Of a stretch of 64,000 nucleotides of DNA, positions 1 to 11,324 are shown in pieces. Numbering within the stretch: the stretch's first letter is position 1; the number at the start of each line of letters is the position of its first letter. The stretch is from Allolobophora icterica (Eukaryota > Annelida > Clitellata > Crassiclitellata > Lumbricidae), in NCBI GenBank assembly GCA_963556255.1, contig OY744605.1, positions 2,564,687-2,628,686 on the forward strand. Direction: 5' to 3'. The notes under the pieces were generated by a model. The model did not search any database and had not been told where the DNA came from. It saw only the letters and a list, made by a program, of their open reading frames with translations. Made by a program: the position numbers and the translations under genes.

Positions 1-410
1 GTCAAATGATTCTTGTTCTCATACGCACGTCTCCACCAAATCACTGCATTTCTTCAAACTACAACATGACCAAAACCACAGCAGCTTACTTTGGAAATGG
101 TCTCATCGTCACACAGTATCCACCAATTCTCTACTGTGCACATGCACAATGTAGAAATATAGTGTCATTTGTCTATGCACCTAACCAAATCTAATGAATT
201 CCATACCGCGGTTATCATAAAGTGCAAGACGTCAATCATTGGTCACTTCCAGTGAAACAGTGTTTATAACTGCATCTGTTAGAGAAACACGGTCAAAATG
301 CCGTAGATAAGAGAAACAAGACGTCAGGGTTTCCCCAAGTGCTGCCAATGACCAAACATATACCATGTCTTGGTCAAGGGCAATTGTAAGTGCCCTCAGT
401 GCTAGACTAT
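1..410. other. No gene seen
   Basis: No supportable gene. A stretch around 50-140 resembles 1495-1640 (both contain a shared block beginning ACAACATGACCAAA), so this is probably dispersed repeat sequence. Confidence 0.5.
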
Positions 411-811
411 ACCACCTGTCATCGTTCGTTGTTGTCGATGCGACACGAGCTCTAAACAGCGCGTCGATTACAACACCTTATGTGAACATTAGCAACTAAC
501 CCCCCCCCCCATCTGGCCGACTTATACAAGAGGCTCAGAAGTCACTCAGAACATATTATGCCAAAATAATTTTTGTCGACCTGAACGGCCTTTGTGCCAT
601 AAGATGTCGTTAAATTCTGGATCCGTCACTCGAACTGTAAATTAATTTATTATATAAACCAGCATCATGCATGGTCCACAACAAAAGTCACTACAAGCTA
701 GAAACTGAAATAAGAAGTTATTATATTATCTAAGAACGGATGAGATCCAATCTGGATTAATTAGATTAAATTAATCTAATTAATCCAGAATCTGTTGCTG
801 TTATCATAATG
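411..811. repeat. Direct repeat, left copy
   Basis: About 400 bp that recurs at 2032-2461 in the same orientation. Shared landmarks are a poly-C run followed by ATCTGGCCGACTT, the block AACGGCCTTTGTGCCATAAG and a 39-nt palindrome at 751-789 (TCTGGATTAATTAG and its reverse complement). The copies lie about 1.62 kb apart. They could be the ends of a decayed element or two dispersed copies of one repeat; no coding content is seen between them. Confidence 0.75.
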
Positions 812-1029
812 CACTATATAAAGTTTTGAAATACCATACAAAACAATTTGGCATACCGTATCTCAAGACATTTGTCTTAAACGGCATCTGGTTCAGCTGT
901 ATTGGATCACCGTATCGTTCAAACACGATAAGGAGCCTCCAGTTACACTCTGAGCGGAGAAATGTCACATAGTGTCTCCCATAGTAAGAGATTGGAGCAG
1001 CCAGCTTGTGACTCACAACCTGCTTCATC

Positions 1030-1245
1030 TGGAGGACAAAATCAAACAGCTGCCAATGGAAAAACAAACAAAAATTGGTGGTAATAATAATTATTAGGCC
1101 ACATGTGTGGAAGTCTGCCCCTCGGGACTTTCTGAGATAAGTACAAAAGTCATGAGGGGCAGACTTCCACACATTGTGGCCCAATTATTACCACCGATTT
1201 TTGTTTGTTTTTTCCGATAGCAACTGTTTGATTTCTCTGTGTCCT
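1030..1245. repeat. Long imperfect inverted repeat (foldback/MITE-like)
   Basis: The left arm (about 1030-1125) and right arm (about 1150-1245) are reverse complements over some 80-90 bp with small gaps. The best part of the stem is TGTGTGGAAGTCTGCCCCTC against its complement at 1155-1175; outer parts pair the AACAAACAAAAAT side with ATTTTTGTTTGTT. The structure suggests a foldback-type non-autonomous DNA transposon. Confidence 0.7.
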
Positions 1246-1790
1246 GTGACTTTTCTACATATCTCAGCAATATTTGCTTATCTATAAATTTTCGTTGTCC
1301 GTTCCCTTTACCAAAATATAATTATTATTATTAGCCGTTTATCAAGGACGACTAAGGATCAATGGCGAGTGAAGTACGGGTGTCTTGAATGGTACTGATG
1401 AGAGCGAGATGGTCGAATCAGTCGGGTTCTCATACAAATTCTCTACTATACCATACTTACCTTATCTTCCATACAACTCCTCTTACCTTAACCGAAATTC
1501 TTCAAGCATAACTACAACATGACCAAACCCAGCAGCTTACCTTCGATATTGTTTCGTCATTGCAAAGAAACCAAGTGTCTTCTGTGCAGAGTACTGAGAC
1601 GATGTGTTGATCGTGGCAACAGACAATGCCTCTTAGTTCGAGACTTCCAATCGAAGTATTTTCGGTACTTTTACGGTGAAACATCTGCCAATGAAAAAAC
1701 AAACAAAACTTGGTTCTGACTATAATGTGGATTTAAATTAGTATTAACCATTAAATACCAAAAATTCATTTATTTACAGAATAATAATCA

Positions 1791-2034
1791 GTGCTTTTTC
1801 TAGAAACAAGATTCCGAAACTGAGCAATAGGTTCGGGAGCTGAACAATTATGGAGGGACTAATATCTTGAGAAAAACGGGCTTGGGAGGGGTCTCAATAA
1901 ACACTGAAAACAGTTCAAAACACTGAAATTAAATTAAAATAACTAAATTATTGCTTTTATTATTAAAATAAAAAAATTATTTTTTAGTAGCTAAAAAAAG
2001 GTGCAAGAAAGCCATTCCGGCTGAAAAAAGCACC
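1791..2034 (-). mobile_element. hAT-like MITE, copy 1 (TIR CAGTGCTTTTT)
   Basis: Begins CAGTGCTTTTTCTAG and ends near GCTGAAAAAAGCAC. It is the reverse-complement relative of 15289-15545: both contain the block with ACCCCTCCCA/TGGGAGGGGT, a long A/T-rich core and a CATTCCGGC segment near one end. The right end abuts the second direct-repeat copy and looks clipped by a few bases. Confidence 0.6.
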
Positions 2035-2461
2035 ACCTGTTATCGTTCGTCGTCGATGCCACACGAGCTCTAAACAGCACGTAGATTACAACACAGGATG
2101 TGAACATTAGCATCTAAACCTCCCATTTGGAATGGTAGAACAGCCGCCCCCCCCCCATCTGGCCGACTTTTACAAGAGGCTCAGAAGTCACTCAGAACAT
2201 CATATGCCAAAATAATTTTTGTCGCCCTGAACGGCCTTTGTGCCATAAGATGTCGTTAAGTTCTGGATCCGTCACTCGAACTGTAAATTAATTTATTATA
2301 ATATACATCACCATCATGCATGGTCCACAACAAAAGTTACTACAAGCTAGAAACTGAAATAAGAAGTTATTATATTATCTAAGAACGGATGAGATCCAGT
2401 CTGGATTAATTAGATTAAATTACTCTAATTAATCCAGAATCTGTTGATGTTATCATAATAT
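2032..2461. repeat. Direct repeat, right copy
   Basis: Second copy of the repeat at 411-811, with about 30 extra bases before the poly-C run. Its palindrome at 2400-2438 carries one changed position relative to the perfect palindrome at 751-789. Confidence 0.75.
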
Positions 2462-2639
2462 CCTAGAGAAATTTCTAATATCAAACACAAGAACAGAACC
2501 AGCCATCAGTTGCTGCTGCTAAATTTCTGTTATCTTGCATATCGCTGGTTAAGACAATGGTCTTGAAAGGAATTGACCCAAGACAGATGGTTGAAGAATT
2601 TGGTTCGCATATAACAGCAACACTGGCTGGTATCGACCT

Positions 2640-2965
2640 TTGGCACACTTCACTCGCCACTGATGCTTAGTCGTTAGATAATGGTGCTTGATAAATGGTT
2701 AATAATAATGAAATGGAGCTTGATAAATGGTTAATAATAATTATATTAATATCATTATTATTAACAATTTTTCAAGCGCTGAAATTATATGTCATTATTA
2801 TTAACCACTTATTAAGTGCCATTATCTAACGACTAAACGTCAATGGCGAGTGAAGTACTTGCTCAAGGGCCCTGCCCGGTAACCACTTCGGGGAAGGCTC
2901 GAACCCATAGTCTCGACATTACAAGGCGAGCGTTAGACTTGCATAGACAGTGGCTCCGATTAGTT
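2640..2965 (-). mobile_element. tRNA-derived SINE with (AAT)-rich tail
   Basis: Read on the minus strand, 2965-2876 has a tRNA-like head with a B-box-like GGGTTCGAGCC, followed by a body (GTACTTCACTCGCCATTGA) and AATAAT-rich tail sequence. A related body fragment occurs at 1320-1375. It is not a functional tRNA: there is no clean acceptor stem. Confidence 0.5.
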
Positions 2966-4373
2966 TCTCTTGAAGTGGCACTATAACAGGTGAGGCTCAG
3001 GCGTCGTTTGCTCGACCTGTTGTGTCGGTAAAACTAAGACTGAGGAGTCTGTTCGGCGAAAAAGGTTTTCCAATCGATAACACTGTTTTGTGGAGTCACT
3101 TGCGAGTTTTCACTCGCCTGTCTTTTCTGCGGTCCGGATTTGTGTTTATATGACTTACTCATAATTTCAACGCTGCTAACACATCCGAATATAAGTGAAT
3201 TTTCGAACTCACTATTATTTATACTTAACAGTCACGGAGAGGCACAGGCACTTGCTAAATTTAACGTTTTAACTTTTAAGCAATGTGTACACGTCAAATT
3301 CGGTCAAAACACTGAGCTAACTATATAGCTAAATAGATAAGTGCATCAAAATGATGTGATGTCACGGATTCACGGTCATGTAAGTAGAGAGATTGGCGCA
3401 TGCATTGCCCATAGATCTAAATTATGGACTTCGGGAGTGCGGGTGCATTTTAAGTACTCCTTTGGCGGGTCAGTAAGCAAGCAGAGTGTAAGTAAGCATT
3501 AGTAAATATAGTGAATGAAATCAGTATAATCACTAGTGCTTCCTTACATTTACACTTACTAATTTTACAGAAATTTGAAGTGAGATTTATACTTAATATG
3601 TTTTCGTTCCTTTGGGATCATTTCTGCTCGTATTTACCCATTCTGCTGTTGCCGTTGCTGTTGTTGTTGCTGTTGTTTGACTCTTCTTCCTCTAAATGAG
3701 AAAATCAATTTAGTTGCATTCACTCATACCGTGGTAGATAAACAAATACACAGACACATACATCGACACATCTATAAAGTATAAACACAAGTGTACATAG
3801 ATATATGTTATAACATGACTGTCTTATAAATGCAATAAATAATTTTTAATGCATACTTTTTGCTCATATAGCCTTCCATACTAGTTCATGTTATGTACAT
3901 TTTCCCCATCAGTTTTACTCTTGCCTATGCACCTAATACTGCTGACTTGATCGCATAGTGTGCAAACCTAATTTGATGACTCTGTTGTGCGAGGTCCTGG
4001 TAGACAACTGTTGCTCATTCCCAGGTTACTTGGCAAGCACTTTCCATCTAACTCACTTGTTAGGCAAATGTGCACAGTCTGTGCCAAGCATAGAAACCCA
4101 CAGACTCGCACTGGCAGATATAAAGACACTAAACTGTAAATTTGTTCTGAGAAATGTGATGTTCACCTGTGTGCATTGATCAATGACTGTTTTGAACTTT
4201 GACATTCTAACGCAGCTAAATAGATCAAGTTCAGTTCATAAAAACAAATATATCTCAGAGCCAGAAGTACTGCTGAATTAGATAATTATATACTTTGTTA
4301 TAATTAACTGTATGCATTGTTGTCGTTTACCAGCCTGTTGTAGTTGCCATACAGAAGTTACACACACACGGTA
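2966..4373. other. No gene seen
   Basis: A/T-rich DNA. The open frames of 60-75 codons here show no domain, splice context or repeat relationship that I can support. Confidence 0.4.
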
Positions 4374-4464
4374 CCAGCAACAGGCAAGTAAGACACCAAA
4401 GACAGACAGTTTTGAGCGTGCCTAAAAACTGTCTGTCTTTGGTGTCTTACTTGCCTGTTGCTGG
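4374..4464. repeat. Perfect 40-bp hairpin
   Basis: The left arm 4374-4413 and right arm 4425-4464 are exact reverse complements over 40 bp, separated by an 11-nt loop (GAGCGTGCCTA). It is followed at about 4485-4575 by a short degenerate tandem repeat containing AACTGGAAGGCAATTTGTAG. Perfect identity over 40 bp implies a recent origin or selection. Confidence 0.9.
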
Positions 4465-4775
4465 AATTTGAGCATGCCTAAAATTGGAAGGCAACTTGTA
4501 GGCCAGCTGGTCAACTGGAAGGCAATTTGTAGGCAAGCTGAAGTCAACTGGAAGGCAATTTGTAGGCAAGTGTCTGGCAGGCAGTAAACCATGCAAAGGG
4601 AACCAAAAAACCAATATGAATATTAATCTTATTTTGCACTAATAACAATACTTATTGGTCCTAAATAATGGAATATGACAATGGCCTGCATTTAATTCCA
4701 ATATCTGAAACTTATGATGAGCAGAGCTACTTATATCCTCTCCCGATCGTTACCTATATTGTATCGTGCCAGGTC

Positions 4776-4837
4776 TGTATGTATGTATGTATGTATGTAT
4801 GTATGTATGTATGTATGTATGTATGTATGTATGTATG
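4776..4837. repeat. (GTAT)n microsatellite
   Basis: About 15 uninterrupted tetranucleotide units. Confidence 0.95.
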
Positions 4838-4849
4838 AGGACACTTTAT

Positions 4850-5145
4850 ATAGCACAGTTTAAGTAACTCACAAGAGCACTGTAATCAACAACAGTCGGT
4901 TCACTCCTGCTGGGCAGACTCTGTGTACAATACAATACACTAGGACTGTATTTGATCTTGGCCTCCTTCCAGAATTCAGAAGTGCAATAAGGAACAAGCA
5001 ATAGAACATCGATGGTGCTGAGCAGTTTGAGTTAAGGACTTGCTCACGGTCTCTATACAGTGACTGCCTAAGTGAAGGCTCGAACCCGTACTGTCCGCAT
5101 TTACAAGCCCAGCGGTCTATCCATTCGACTACCGTGCTCAACAAC
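4850..5145 (-). mobile_element. tRNA-derived SINE
   Basis: On the minus strand the 5' end (about 5140-5055) folds like a tRNA head, with A-box-like GGTAGTCGAATGG and B-box GGGTTCGAGCC. A body follows that ends in short ATACA repeats; a related tail lies at about 43085-43165. It is a SINE rather than a tRNA gene because the acceptor stem does not close. Confidence 0.6.
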
Positions 5146-5310
5146 AGGCAGAACGAAGTAAGAAATGCAGAAAGTATGACAGAGCCTTAAGAGAACACAT
5201 CACAATGTGATCACTCATCAATGGCAAGCACAGAAACAACATTGAAGAAATTAATTTTTTTATTAAACAAAACGGGAACAATAAACTCGCAACTGTCTGT
5301 CAAGCAGAAT

Positions 5311-5676
5311 GTGTACGTACGCAAAATAAATTTCTAATTATGACGTCCACATTAGCCTATTTGTAACTCTGTATTGTCCTATATAGTCGTTCGATGGCAT
5401 TTTATTACATTATATAAAAGCCATGTGCAGTTATTATGTGCTGTGAACGAGACACCTATAATTTGTCTATATTGGCCCTCACTCATCCTTCAATATGGCC
5501 TAAAGTGCAGAGACAGTCGCTGCCTGGAGCTGTCGAGACGCTTTCTGCAGCTGGTCTTGGGGGGTGTGTCAAGCGTACGTACGCAGGGGGTGTGGAAGAA
5601 AGTATGCTTGCGAACAGGGGGGCGAGGGGGTCCAATTTTCCCGGATTTTTGCGTACGTAATATATGGATGGCCCTA
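5311..5676 (+). mobile_element. TTA-target MITE family, copy 1 (left end missing)
   Basis: Same sequence family as 30064-30509, 35680-36134, 39350-39803 and 50210-50664. It starts internally at GTGTACGTACGCAAAATAAA and ends with ATATATGGATGGCCCT. The outer left TIR and its target duplication are absent. Open frames inside it recur in the other copies only because the repeat itself is conserved. Confidence 0.85.
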
Positions 5677-5683
5677 TGCGGAC

Positions 5684-6375
5684 TTTTTGTCTCAGGACAA
5701 TTCGTCACGTACGATTCGTCACGAGGACGTTTCGTCCCTGGACGATTCGTCCCAGGACTAAGGATAAAACTCAACTAATGTTAAAACTCAACAAATCTAC
5801 CAAAGTGACAAACAACAAAAGATCGACTAAAACATTGATTGTCAACTACAGACTAAACGTTCGATTGTCATGGTAATTCCAGACTAAAAAAGACTAAAAC
5901 GATAGATTGTCATGGTAACAAATCTGAACAGTTTAGTTCTAGGTACACACTAAACAACAAAACAGACTAAAGCCGAATAAAACGATAGAGTCATCATCAA
6001 TAGAAGTTCCAGTACTTAAAAGTTCACTAGTTGTGAGAGAGATGGGCTATTGCACGAAGATATGTAAAAACATCTGTTCTGTTGTAACCCTGAACCGCAC
6101 GCCTAACTCTTGCAATCAAATTGCGGTACTTCTCTACAGAGACTTGTTCAACTCCAGTCACTCCTTGCATAAATGCCGCTTTCTGCTTCTGACAATCTTT
6201 CTCCAAACCTTCAAGTAGTAACCACAAAGTAGGATGGCTGCACATGAACCCCCTTGGGCATTCGAGGGTTAAAGATGGTCCATTTACACAACCTTTGTGA
6301 CGAACAGTCCGTGACGAATCGACCCAAGACGAAAAGTCCTCGTGACGAATCGTCCCAGGACGAATCGCTCTCTGA
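5684..6375 (-). pseudogene. Decayed MULE-type transposon with transposase C-terminus
   Basis: On the minus strand, 6280-6027 encodes a fragment reading HPTLWLLLEGLEKDCQ, then a basic stretch, then YNRTDVFTYLRAIAHLSHN and a stop. This resembles the C-terminal end of animal MULE (FLYWCH-associated) transposases, where a WKFIDCLKKEQ-like helix is followed by a DYLRGIAHNL-like end. The fragment lies between two inverted copies of a sequence built from the unit GACGATTCGTC (about 5693-5757 and 6297-6370), which may be the TIRs. Only the C-terminus is recognisable and the catalytic DDE region is not seen, so this is a relic. The assignment rests on remembered family sequence. Confidence 0.5.
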
Positions 6376-6379
6376 ACTT

Positions 6380-7130
6380 GCGGCACTGAACAATTTGGGA
6401 TGCATACATATTACGTGACCAATTTCTTTGCAGAACACAAAGCAAATTGCTGCATGGCTGTACAGCTTAGAAGAAACACAGTTGTTAACTATAACAAGGC
6501 ATGATTCAAACATCTTGGTAGCGAAAAAGAACTCACAAAAGATTTTCGACGACGATGTAATCAACCAGCGTATCAAAGCTTAAAGGGTGTGACGTCTCGC
6601 CGCAACTGCAACTCACCTGAAGATAAAACACTGCGACTGCAACAACCATAACTTCATTTGGCAGCCGCGGCCTTTCTGGTGCATCCGACCATCTCTTAGA
6701 ACAGTTAATTCTCCACATATTGTCAAGAAACTGCCAAGTTACACAAGTTTTAAAAGCACAGACAGTTTAGGCAACAGTTTTACCTTGTGTTAAGTTACAT
6801 TAGTTTAAATCGTAGTCAGCAACAGGCTCTTTAAGGCAATATATAAAATATCCAAATACATATATATCTACAATGCATTAGCTAGTTTACAACACTTCTA
6901 TAGCGCAAGTTCACTCCGTAATACGACAACGGCCAATTTAAAACAACCGATCCGTTCGCCTTCATTCCATACCACCATAAGAACCAATGTCAGAGTTTCC
7001 TAAAATGCTCTAATAAATGGCCAGGTGCTAGTAGAAGAATTTTCTTTTGGCTGCCTGATTGGCATATGTGTAACTTAAACATTGCGACAGTGGTAACTGT
7101 AGATGTAATTGTATTGGAATTCTAATCTGA
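6380..7130. other. No gene seen
   Basis: Some short frames on both strands, none with a recognisable domain. Possibly further decayed transposon sequence adjoining the MULE relic. Confidence 0.35.
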
Positions 7131-7260
7131 CATTTATATAGCACCACTTCTAAGAAAGGCTAACTCATCCGTGGCGCTCCCGATCCGAAGCAGTTAAATT
7201 GCTCTTGATATCCAGGTGGTGTCCAGTCACCACCACGTTAAAAGTGCTTCACTGTACAAC
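7131..7260 (-). mobile_element. LINE 3'-end fragment (CR1/L2-like)
   Basis: Contains the minus-strand form of the tail that recurs across the window (TTATATAGCACCACTTC followed by an AGGCTAACTCATC-like stretch). The same tail is seen near 8155, 27340, 33535 and 33885. Confidence 0.45.
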
Positions 7261-7296
7261 AAAGTTTTAAGTACTTTTAATAGTTATCACTTTTCA

Positions 7297-7398
7297 CTTG
7301 AAAATATTCATCGTCTAACCAATAATACAGATGTTCAGAATATTATAATAATATTCTGAACATCTGTACTAATTGGTTGGGCGATGAATATTTTCAAG
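7297..7398. repeat. Near-perfect palindrome / foldback
   Basis: Two arms of about 48 bp (CTTGAAAATATTCATCG at 7297 against its complement ending 7398) meet at an A/T-rich centre (TATTATAATAATA) with only a few mismatches. Confidence 0.85.
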
Positions 7399-7539
7399 TT
7401 AGTTTTATGCTAATTTCAGTTTTCAAATGCCTCCTTTTTAATACATCACTTTGTCTTTACAACATCAAAGTGCAGTACGACATTAAATACTTATTAGAAT
7501 GACAATAAATGTGATTTTAAACATGTTTTATTATCAAAA

Positions 7540-7690
7540 TGTAAGTTTGGTTTTTAGGGTGGCGCTTTGTGACGTCATTTTTGAGGAGGTGTTACTTTTT
7601 GTGACGACGTGTGACGAGAGTTGGATTAAAAAAAGCGGCCCAAATCGCGTGACGTCATTTATGGATGGCCCCTTTGTGAAAATTAAGCAT
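7540..7690. mobile_element. MITE fragment with GACGTCATTTATGGATGGCC end
   Basis: The right part reads GCGTGACGTCATTTATGG followed by ATGGCCCCTTT, an end type similar to but distinct from the GTACGTAATATATGGATGGCC family elsewhere in the window. The other end is not clear. Confidence 0.4.
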
Positions 7691-8034
7691 GGAGAAACCA
7701 TGAGTTGTAAAGTGTTAGAGTAGTTAAGCCTGCAGTTTCACAATGTTTCAATGTTAAGCGACTTCGAATTACAAAGTTTGTCCTCGTTACACAGCATATT
7801 TGTGTCTGCCACTATTTATATGTGTCGCTGTCTTTCTGTTTCTCTCTCTGTCTCTCTCTTTCTATGTCTGTCTTTGTTTGACTGTCCATTTGACCTGTGA
7901 ATTTAAACTAATATTTGCAGTGTATTCTTTGCAGTGTTTTTTGCTGTGTATGAAATTTAGATATGTGATATTGTGATGGCTAAGTCATAAACTGGGTTTT
8001 CATTCAGTTTTCTGCTGTCGACTACATAAAATTT

Positions 8035-8107
8035 ATGGCCCACCCTTGGGCTGTAGTCACAAAAGATATTTAATATCTTTTGTGACTACAACCCAAGGGT
8101 GGGCCAT
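8035..8107. repeat. 73-nt palindrome
   Basis: The arms ATGGCCCACCCTTGGG...CACAAAAGATATT and their reverse complement meet at a single central base (8071), with one mismatched pair. There is no loop, so it would extrude as a cruciform. Confidence 0.9.
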
Positions 8108-9790
8108 CAATAAACTGTTGTTGTTCTGTGTACTGATGATTTGTTACCGTAATCGCAAATTTATATAGCACCACTTCAAGAGAGATTCATCAGAGGCACT
8201 CCCAACCTAACACAATTAAACCACAATCAAACAAAATGGTCGTCAAGCGCTTGTGGAAATGAGGCAAAAAGAGTCTGGGGAGTTCATGTGGCTGGTTGTT
8301 AAGCAACTTATTCCAGAAGGATGGACTGACCACTGGAAAACTTCTATGCTGGGCAGTAGAAGTTCAGACCAGTGGAACAGCCATGTTGCCTTGCGCAGCA
8401 GAGCGAAAAACATGCTACCAGGGACAGAAGAGACTCAGATGCAAAAGGTCCTTGAGATAAGATAGAGATGCTTTCTAGACAGTTACACATAAACATCAAG
8501 ATCTTAAACTCATTGTACTTTGCATAGTCGGTCAATGAAGATCCTCCCACATGAAACTTGATATGTGACAAAATTTAGGTATACCACCAATCTGTTCAAC
8601 CGCGGTTTCAGTGTCGAAGTGTAGATATGCTGATAGCGTTTGCCCCGACCAGTTTGGGGAAATATTAAAGTTTCGACAGATTTCAGTGCTATTGGGATTT
8701 ATGTTTTTTTACATGTGTTATAATATTATCTAAGTTGGTAGAATTTTTGAACACCTTTTGTACACGTTAAGAGTACAGTATTAGGGTTTGAGTTTGCTGA
8801 ACTATATTAATTAGTAGTGTCTTTAATTACGATATAGAGCACTTTGTACCTGAAGGGTAAAAATTGTTGGCTGTACTTACTTTAAAGGAGAGATTTTGGT
8901 ATTTGAACACAACAAGCACATGTTAAAGTGTAATGTGTAACAAGGACACTAACTTGTTCAACTGTGACGTGTAACAAGCACACGTTAAAGTGTATTGTGT
9001 CTGACTGACAAGGTTTGGAGGGGATTTTGCATGTGTGAATATTTTATGAATGAACTGTAACAATGTTTTCCGTTATAAATAAATCTGCAGTTTTCTCATT
9101 GTTTTGTTGTTTATTCGTGATTGGACAAAATTTTTGCCTGGCATCCCACGGTCTATCCAGAAGACATATTGGATAGACCTGTGTGACCTTTATACATGAC
9201 ACCAGCTTATGTTATTGCAGATTCGCATAAAATATTATTGCTTTGCCCCTGTGAACTTAAAATCCTGGATCCACTTCTGGCATATTGGTTAGGTGACTTG
9301 ATTGATTTTTAAGCACGACAGTTTCCCAAATCACTTATCATTATATTTCAGGTTCACATAAAAATATCGTTGCTTTGCTCCTCATGCTTGTAATCTGGGA
9401 TCCCTTCTTCATGCCATGCAGTCATTTTTCCCAAAAGTCTTTTTTGGAATTTGTTTTGTAATCTAGACTCACGGAACTACACCGTCTAAGCAAGGGTAAT
9501 TGCAAAATTCAATTCACTTTCTGAATGTTGCCTTGTTATGACACCACTCCGTTATACTGTAGTTGTTGACCTGGCTCGCGAAGACAGTGACCAGTTCACA
9601 GATGCGAACAGGCATATAAGAGCGCTTTTGGTGAATAATATTTCGAGTGACACACAGAGAAGAAGAAAGGAGGTGATTGCAGGGGTCGTTGGGGTCAGAG
9701 GTCATGAGTCCTTGGTCTTGGATCATGTGGTCTTGGTCCTGGATTTTTGGTCTTCACTCTGACTGTTGTACCAGTCAGAGTGAAACTAAA
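8108..9790. other. No gene seen; short direct repeat
   Basis: 8155-8220 is a LINE-tail fragment. 9215-9275 and 9350-9410 are diverged direct repeats (both contain a CACATAAAA-like block, a TTGCTTTGC core and CTGGATCC/CTGGGATCCC). The frame at 9538-9762 shows no recognisable domain. Confidence 0.4.
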
Positions 9791-9794
9791 CTTG

Positions 9795-9905
9795 GTTAGT
9801 TACTGTTTTACAACACAGTGTCTTAAACATTATTTCTATCGCCCTCTCCTTTCTGAAGGCTTGAAACTGGCACTACCAGAGTACAGGCTGTGGCGGAGTC
9901 GAGAC
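9795..9905 (+). repeat. Short dispersed repeat with GGCACTACCAGAGTA
   Basis: Shares an ACACAGTGTC...ATCGCCCTC...GGCACTACCAGAGTACAGG...GTGGCGGAG layout with 29440-29530, 29545-29650 and 43700-43815. Length and orientation suggest a short SINE-like family. Confidence 0.6.
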
Positions 9906-10129
9906 TAAAGAGTTGGAACGGCTTTAAAAAGTATGATGGTTCAATCCGTAGTCGAAGAGAATGTGAGCCGAAAATGAGTCTCAGAGGTTGGACAGAAGTG
10001 AACTAAGTTCATTGCTAGTAATTTCAACAAGCATTACAACTTAACTGTTGCATTGCATGCACATGCTTTTAAGGAATATTTAAGAAGCCTGATTTATGAC
10101 AAGCGATTACTTGAAATGCAAGAATGAAA

Positions 10130-10560
10130 ACTGGTGATTTGCCCTGTCATTATGACGGGAGAGGTAGGCATAGATGGAGGGAGGGATGGAGGGAAGGACA
10201 GATAGGGCGGGAGGGAGGCATAGACAGACTTACTAAGCGTTGTTTGTGTGTCAAGCCGTCTGTATGTCTGGCTTTGCGTCTGTACATCTATCTCCCAGTG
10301 GTTGTGGGAGGGGCGAATTTCGGGCGCCCGTGTTATATTGCATCGGCTATAATCAGTCTTCCCCTTGTCCTCGCTCCCCTCCCCCTCAAGAGAGAGAGAG
10401 GGAGGCATAGACAGACTTATTAACTGCTGTTTGGGGGTCCAATTTCTGGTGTCCATGAGAGCGTTTATCGACACAGAACTGGGAAATTATATGTAGATTT
10501 CCGTGGTTTTCAGCAACGTCCCTTTCCCCCTCTTTCCCCCCTCCCCGTTCCCCCTCCAAT
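10130..10560. repeat. Purine/pyrimidine-rich low-complexity DNA with a direct repeat
   Basis: GAGGGAGGCATAGACAGACT occurs at about 10209 and again at about 10399. The rest is GGGA/CCCT-rich. The overlapping long frames on both strands are compositional. Confidence 0.6.
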
Positions 10561-10564
10561 GGTG

Positions 10565-10665
10565 ACACACACTGACAGATCTCCCCCTATTTCTTGGATG
10601 GAGCATTTGCTCCAAGGTTTCTATGGTGTAGACGCCTCTGGCCAACTGGTGTCTTTCGGTCCATG
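10565..10665 (-). mobile_element. MITE fragment with TAGACGCCCCT-type end
   Basis: Reverse-complement relative of the left half of 41350-41502: both carry the segment CACCATAGAAACCTTGG and the AAATGCTCCATCCAAG block. The other half is missing. Confidence 0.7.
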
Positions 10666-10739
10666 GTGTCACTACGCTGGTCTACGCTCTGATCTGCACT
10701 CGGGTTGACTTTAGTATGAATGCTGTGTACACTGGCCTG

Positions 10740-11180
10740 TCCTCCAATACGCACAATTTCAGTTTATTCTTAATGCTGCTGCCCGGCTTATAGACGATTT
10801 TGCTTACATCTTTGCCTTTATTCGTGACTCCCTGCACTGGCTTCCTGCCCAAACAGAGAATTCTGTTCTTAGCCCTCTCCCTCAGGCGCAACTGCCTCTC
10901 TTGGTCTGCTCCGTCTTGCCTAATGAATTTTTGCACCCCGGTTTCTTCCTTGCCCGAGAGGGCCTCCTTGCGATCCTCGGCCCGTGGTCTTATGGTTGTT
11001 CCGCATACAAACTTAGTTACTAACTCTTCCACTCAATTCAAGAGCTTTGCCTATGTGGGTCCTTCGACCTGGAAGTCTTCCCCAGTCTTTTCGCCGAAAG
11101 CTTATTGCCCTCTCTCTTCTTCAGTTTCATAGACGCTTGAAAACCTTTCTTTTTGCCAGTGCTGGCAGTGATAAGTAAGT
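10740..11180 (+). mobile_element. CR1/L2-like LINE, reverse transcriptase C-terminal relic
   Basis: Across several frames the + strand reads FILNAAARLID, then RDSLHWLPAQ, then a TSWKSSPVF-like segment. This is the usual order at the C-terminus of CR1/L2 reverse transcriptases (NAAARL, LHWLP, W-N-LP). Frameshifts show it is dead. Confidence 0.75.
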
Positions 11181-11324
11181 ATCTTCTTTCATGAACGCTA
11201 GCAAAAGAACAGCGCTTTACATACAATGTTACACAGAGGGAAAGAAAATAGAACAATGAAGTAATAATAATGTTAGATCAAAAATGAAATAATTGCGACA
11301 GAACCTCGTAATCTTAACCGTAAT

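Noticed and set aside
5374..5778. 134-codon frame and its relatives at 35894, 39558 and 50410
   Set aside because: Similar peptides recur only because they lie in copies of the same MITE; frames differ between copies and contain poly-Gly tracts from G-runs.
10094..10474. 126-codon minus-strand frame
   Set aside because: Low-complexity purine/pyrimidine DNA; no domain and no splice context.
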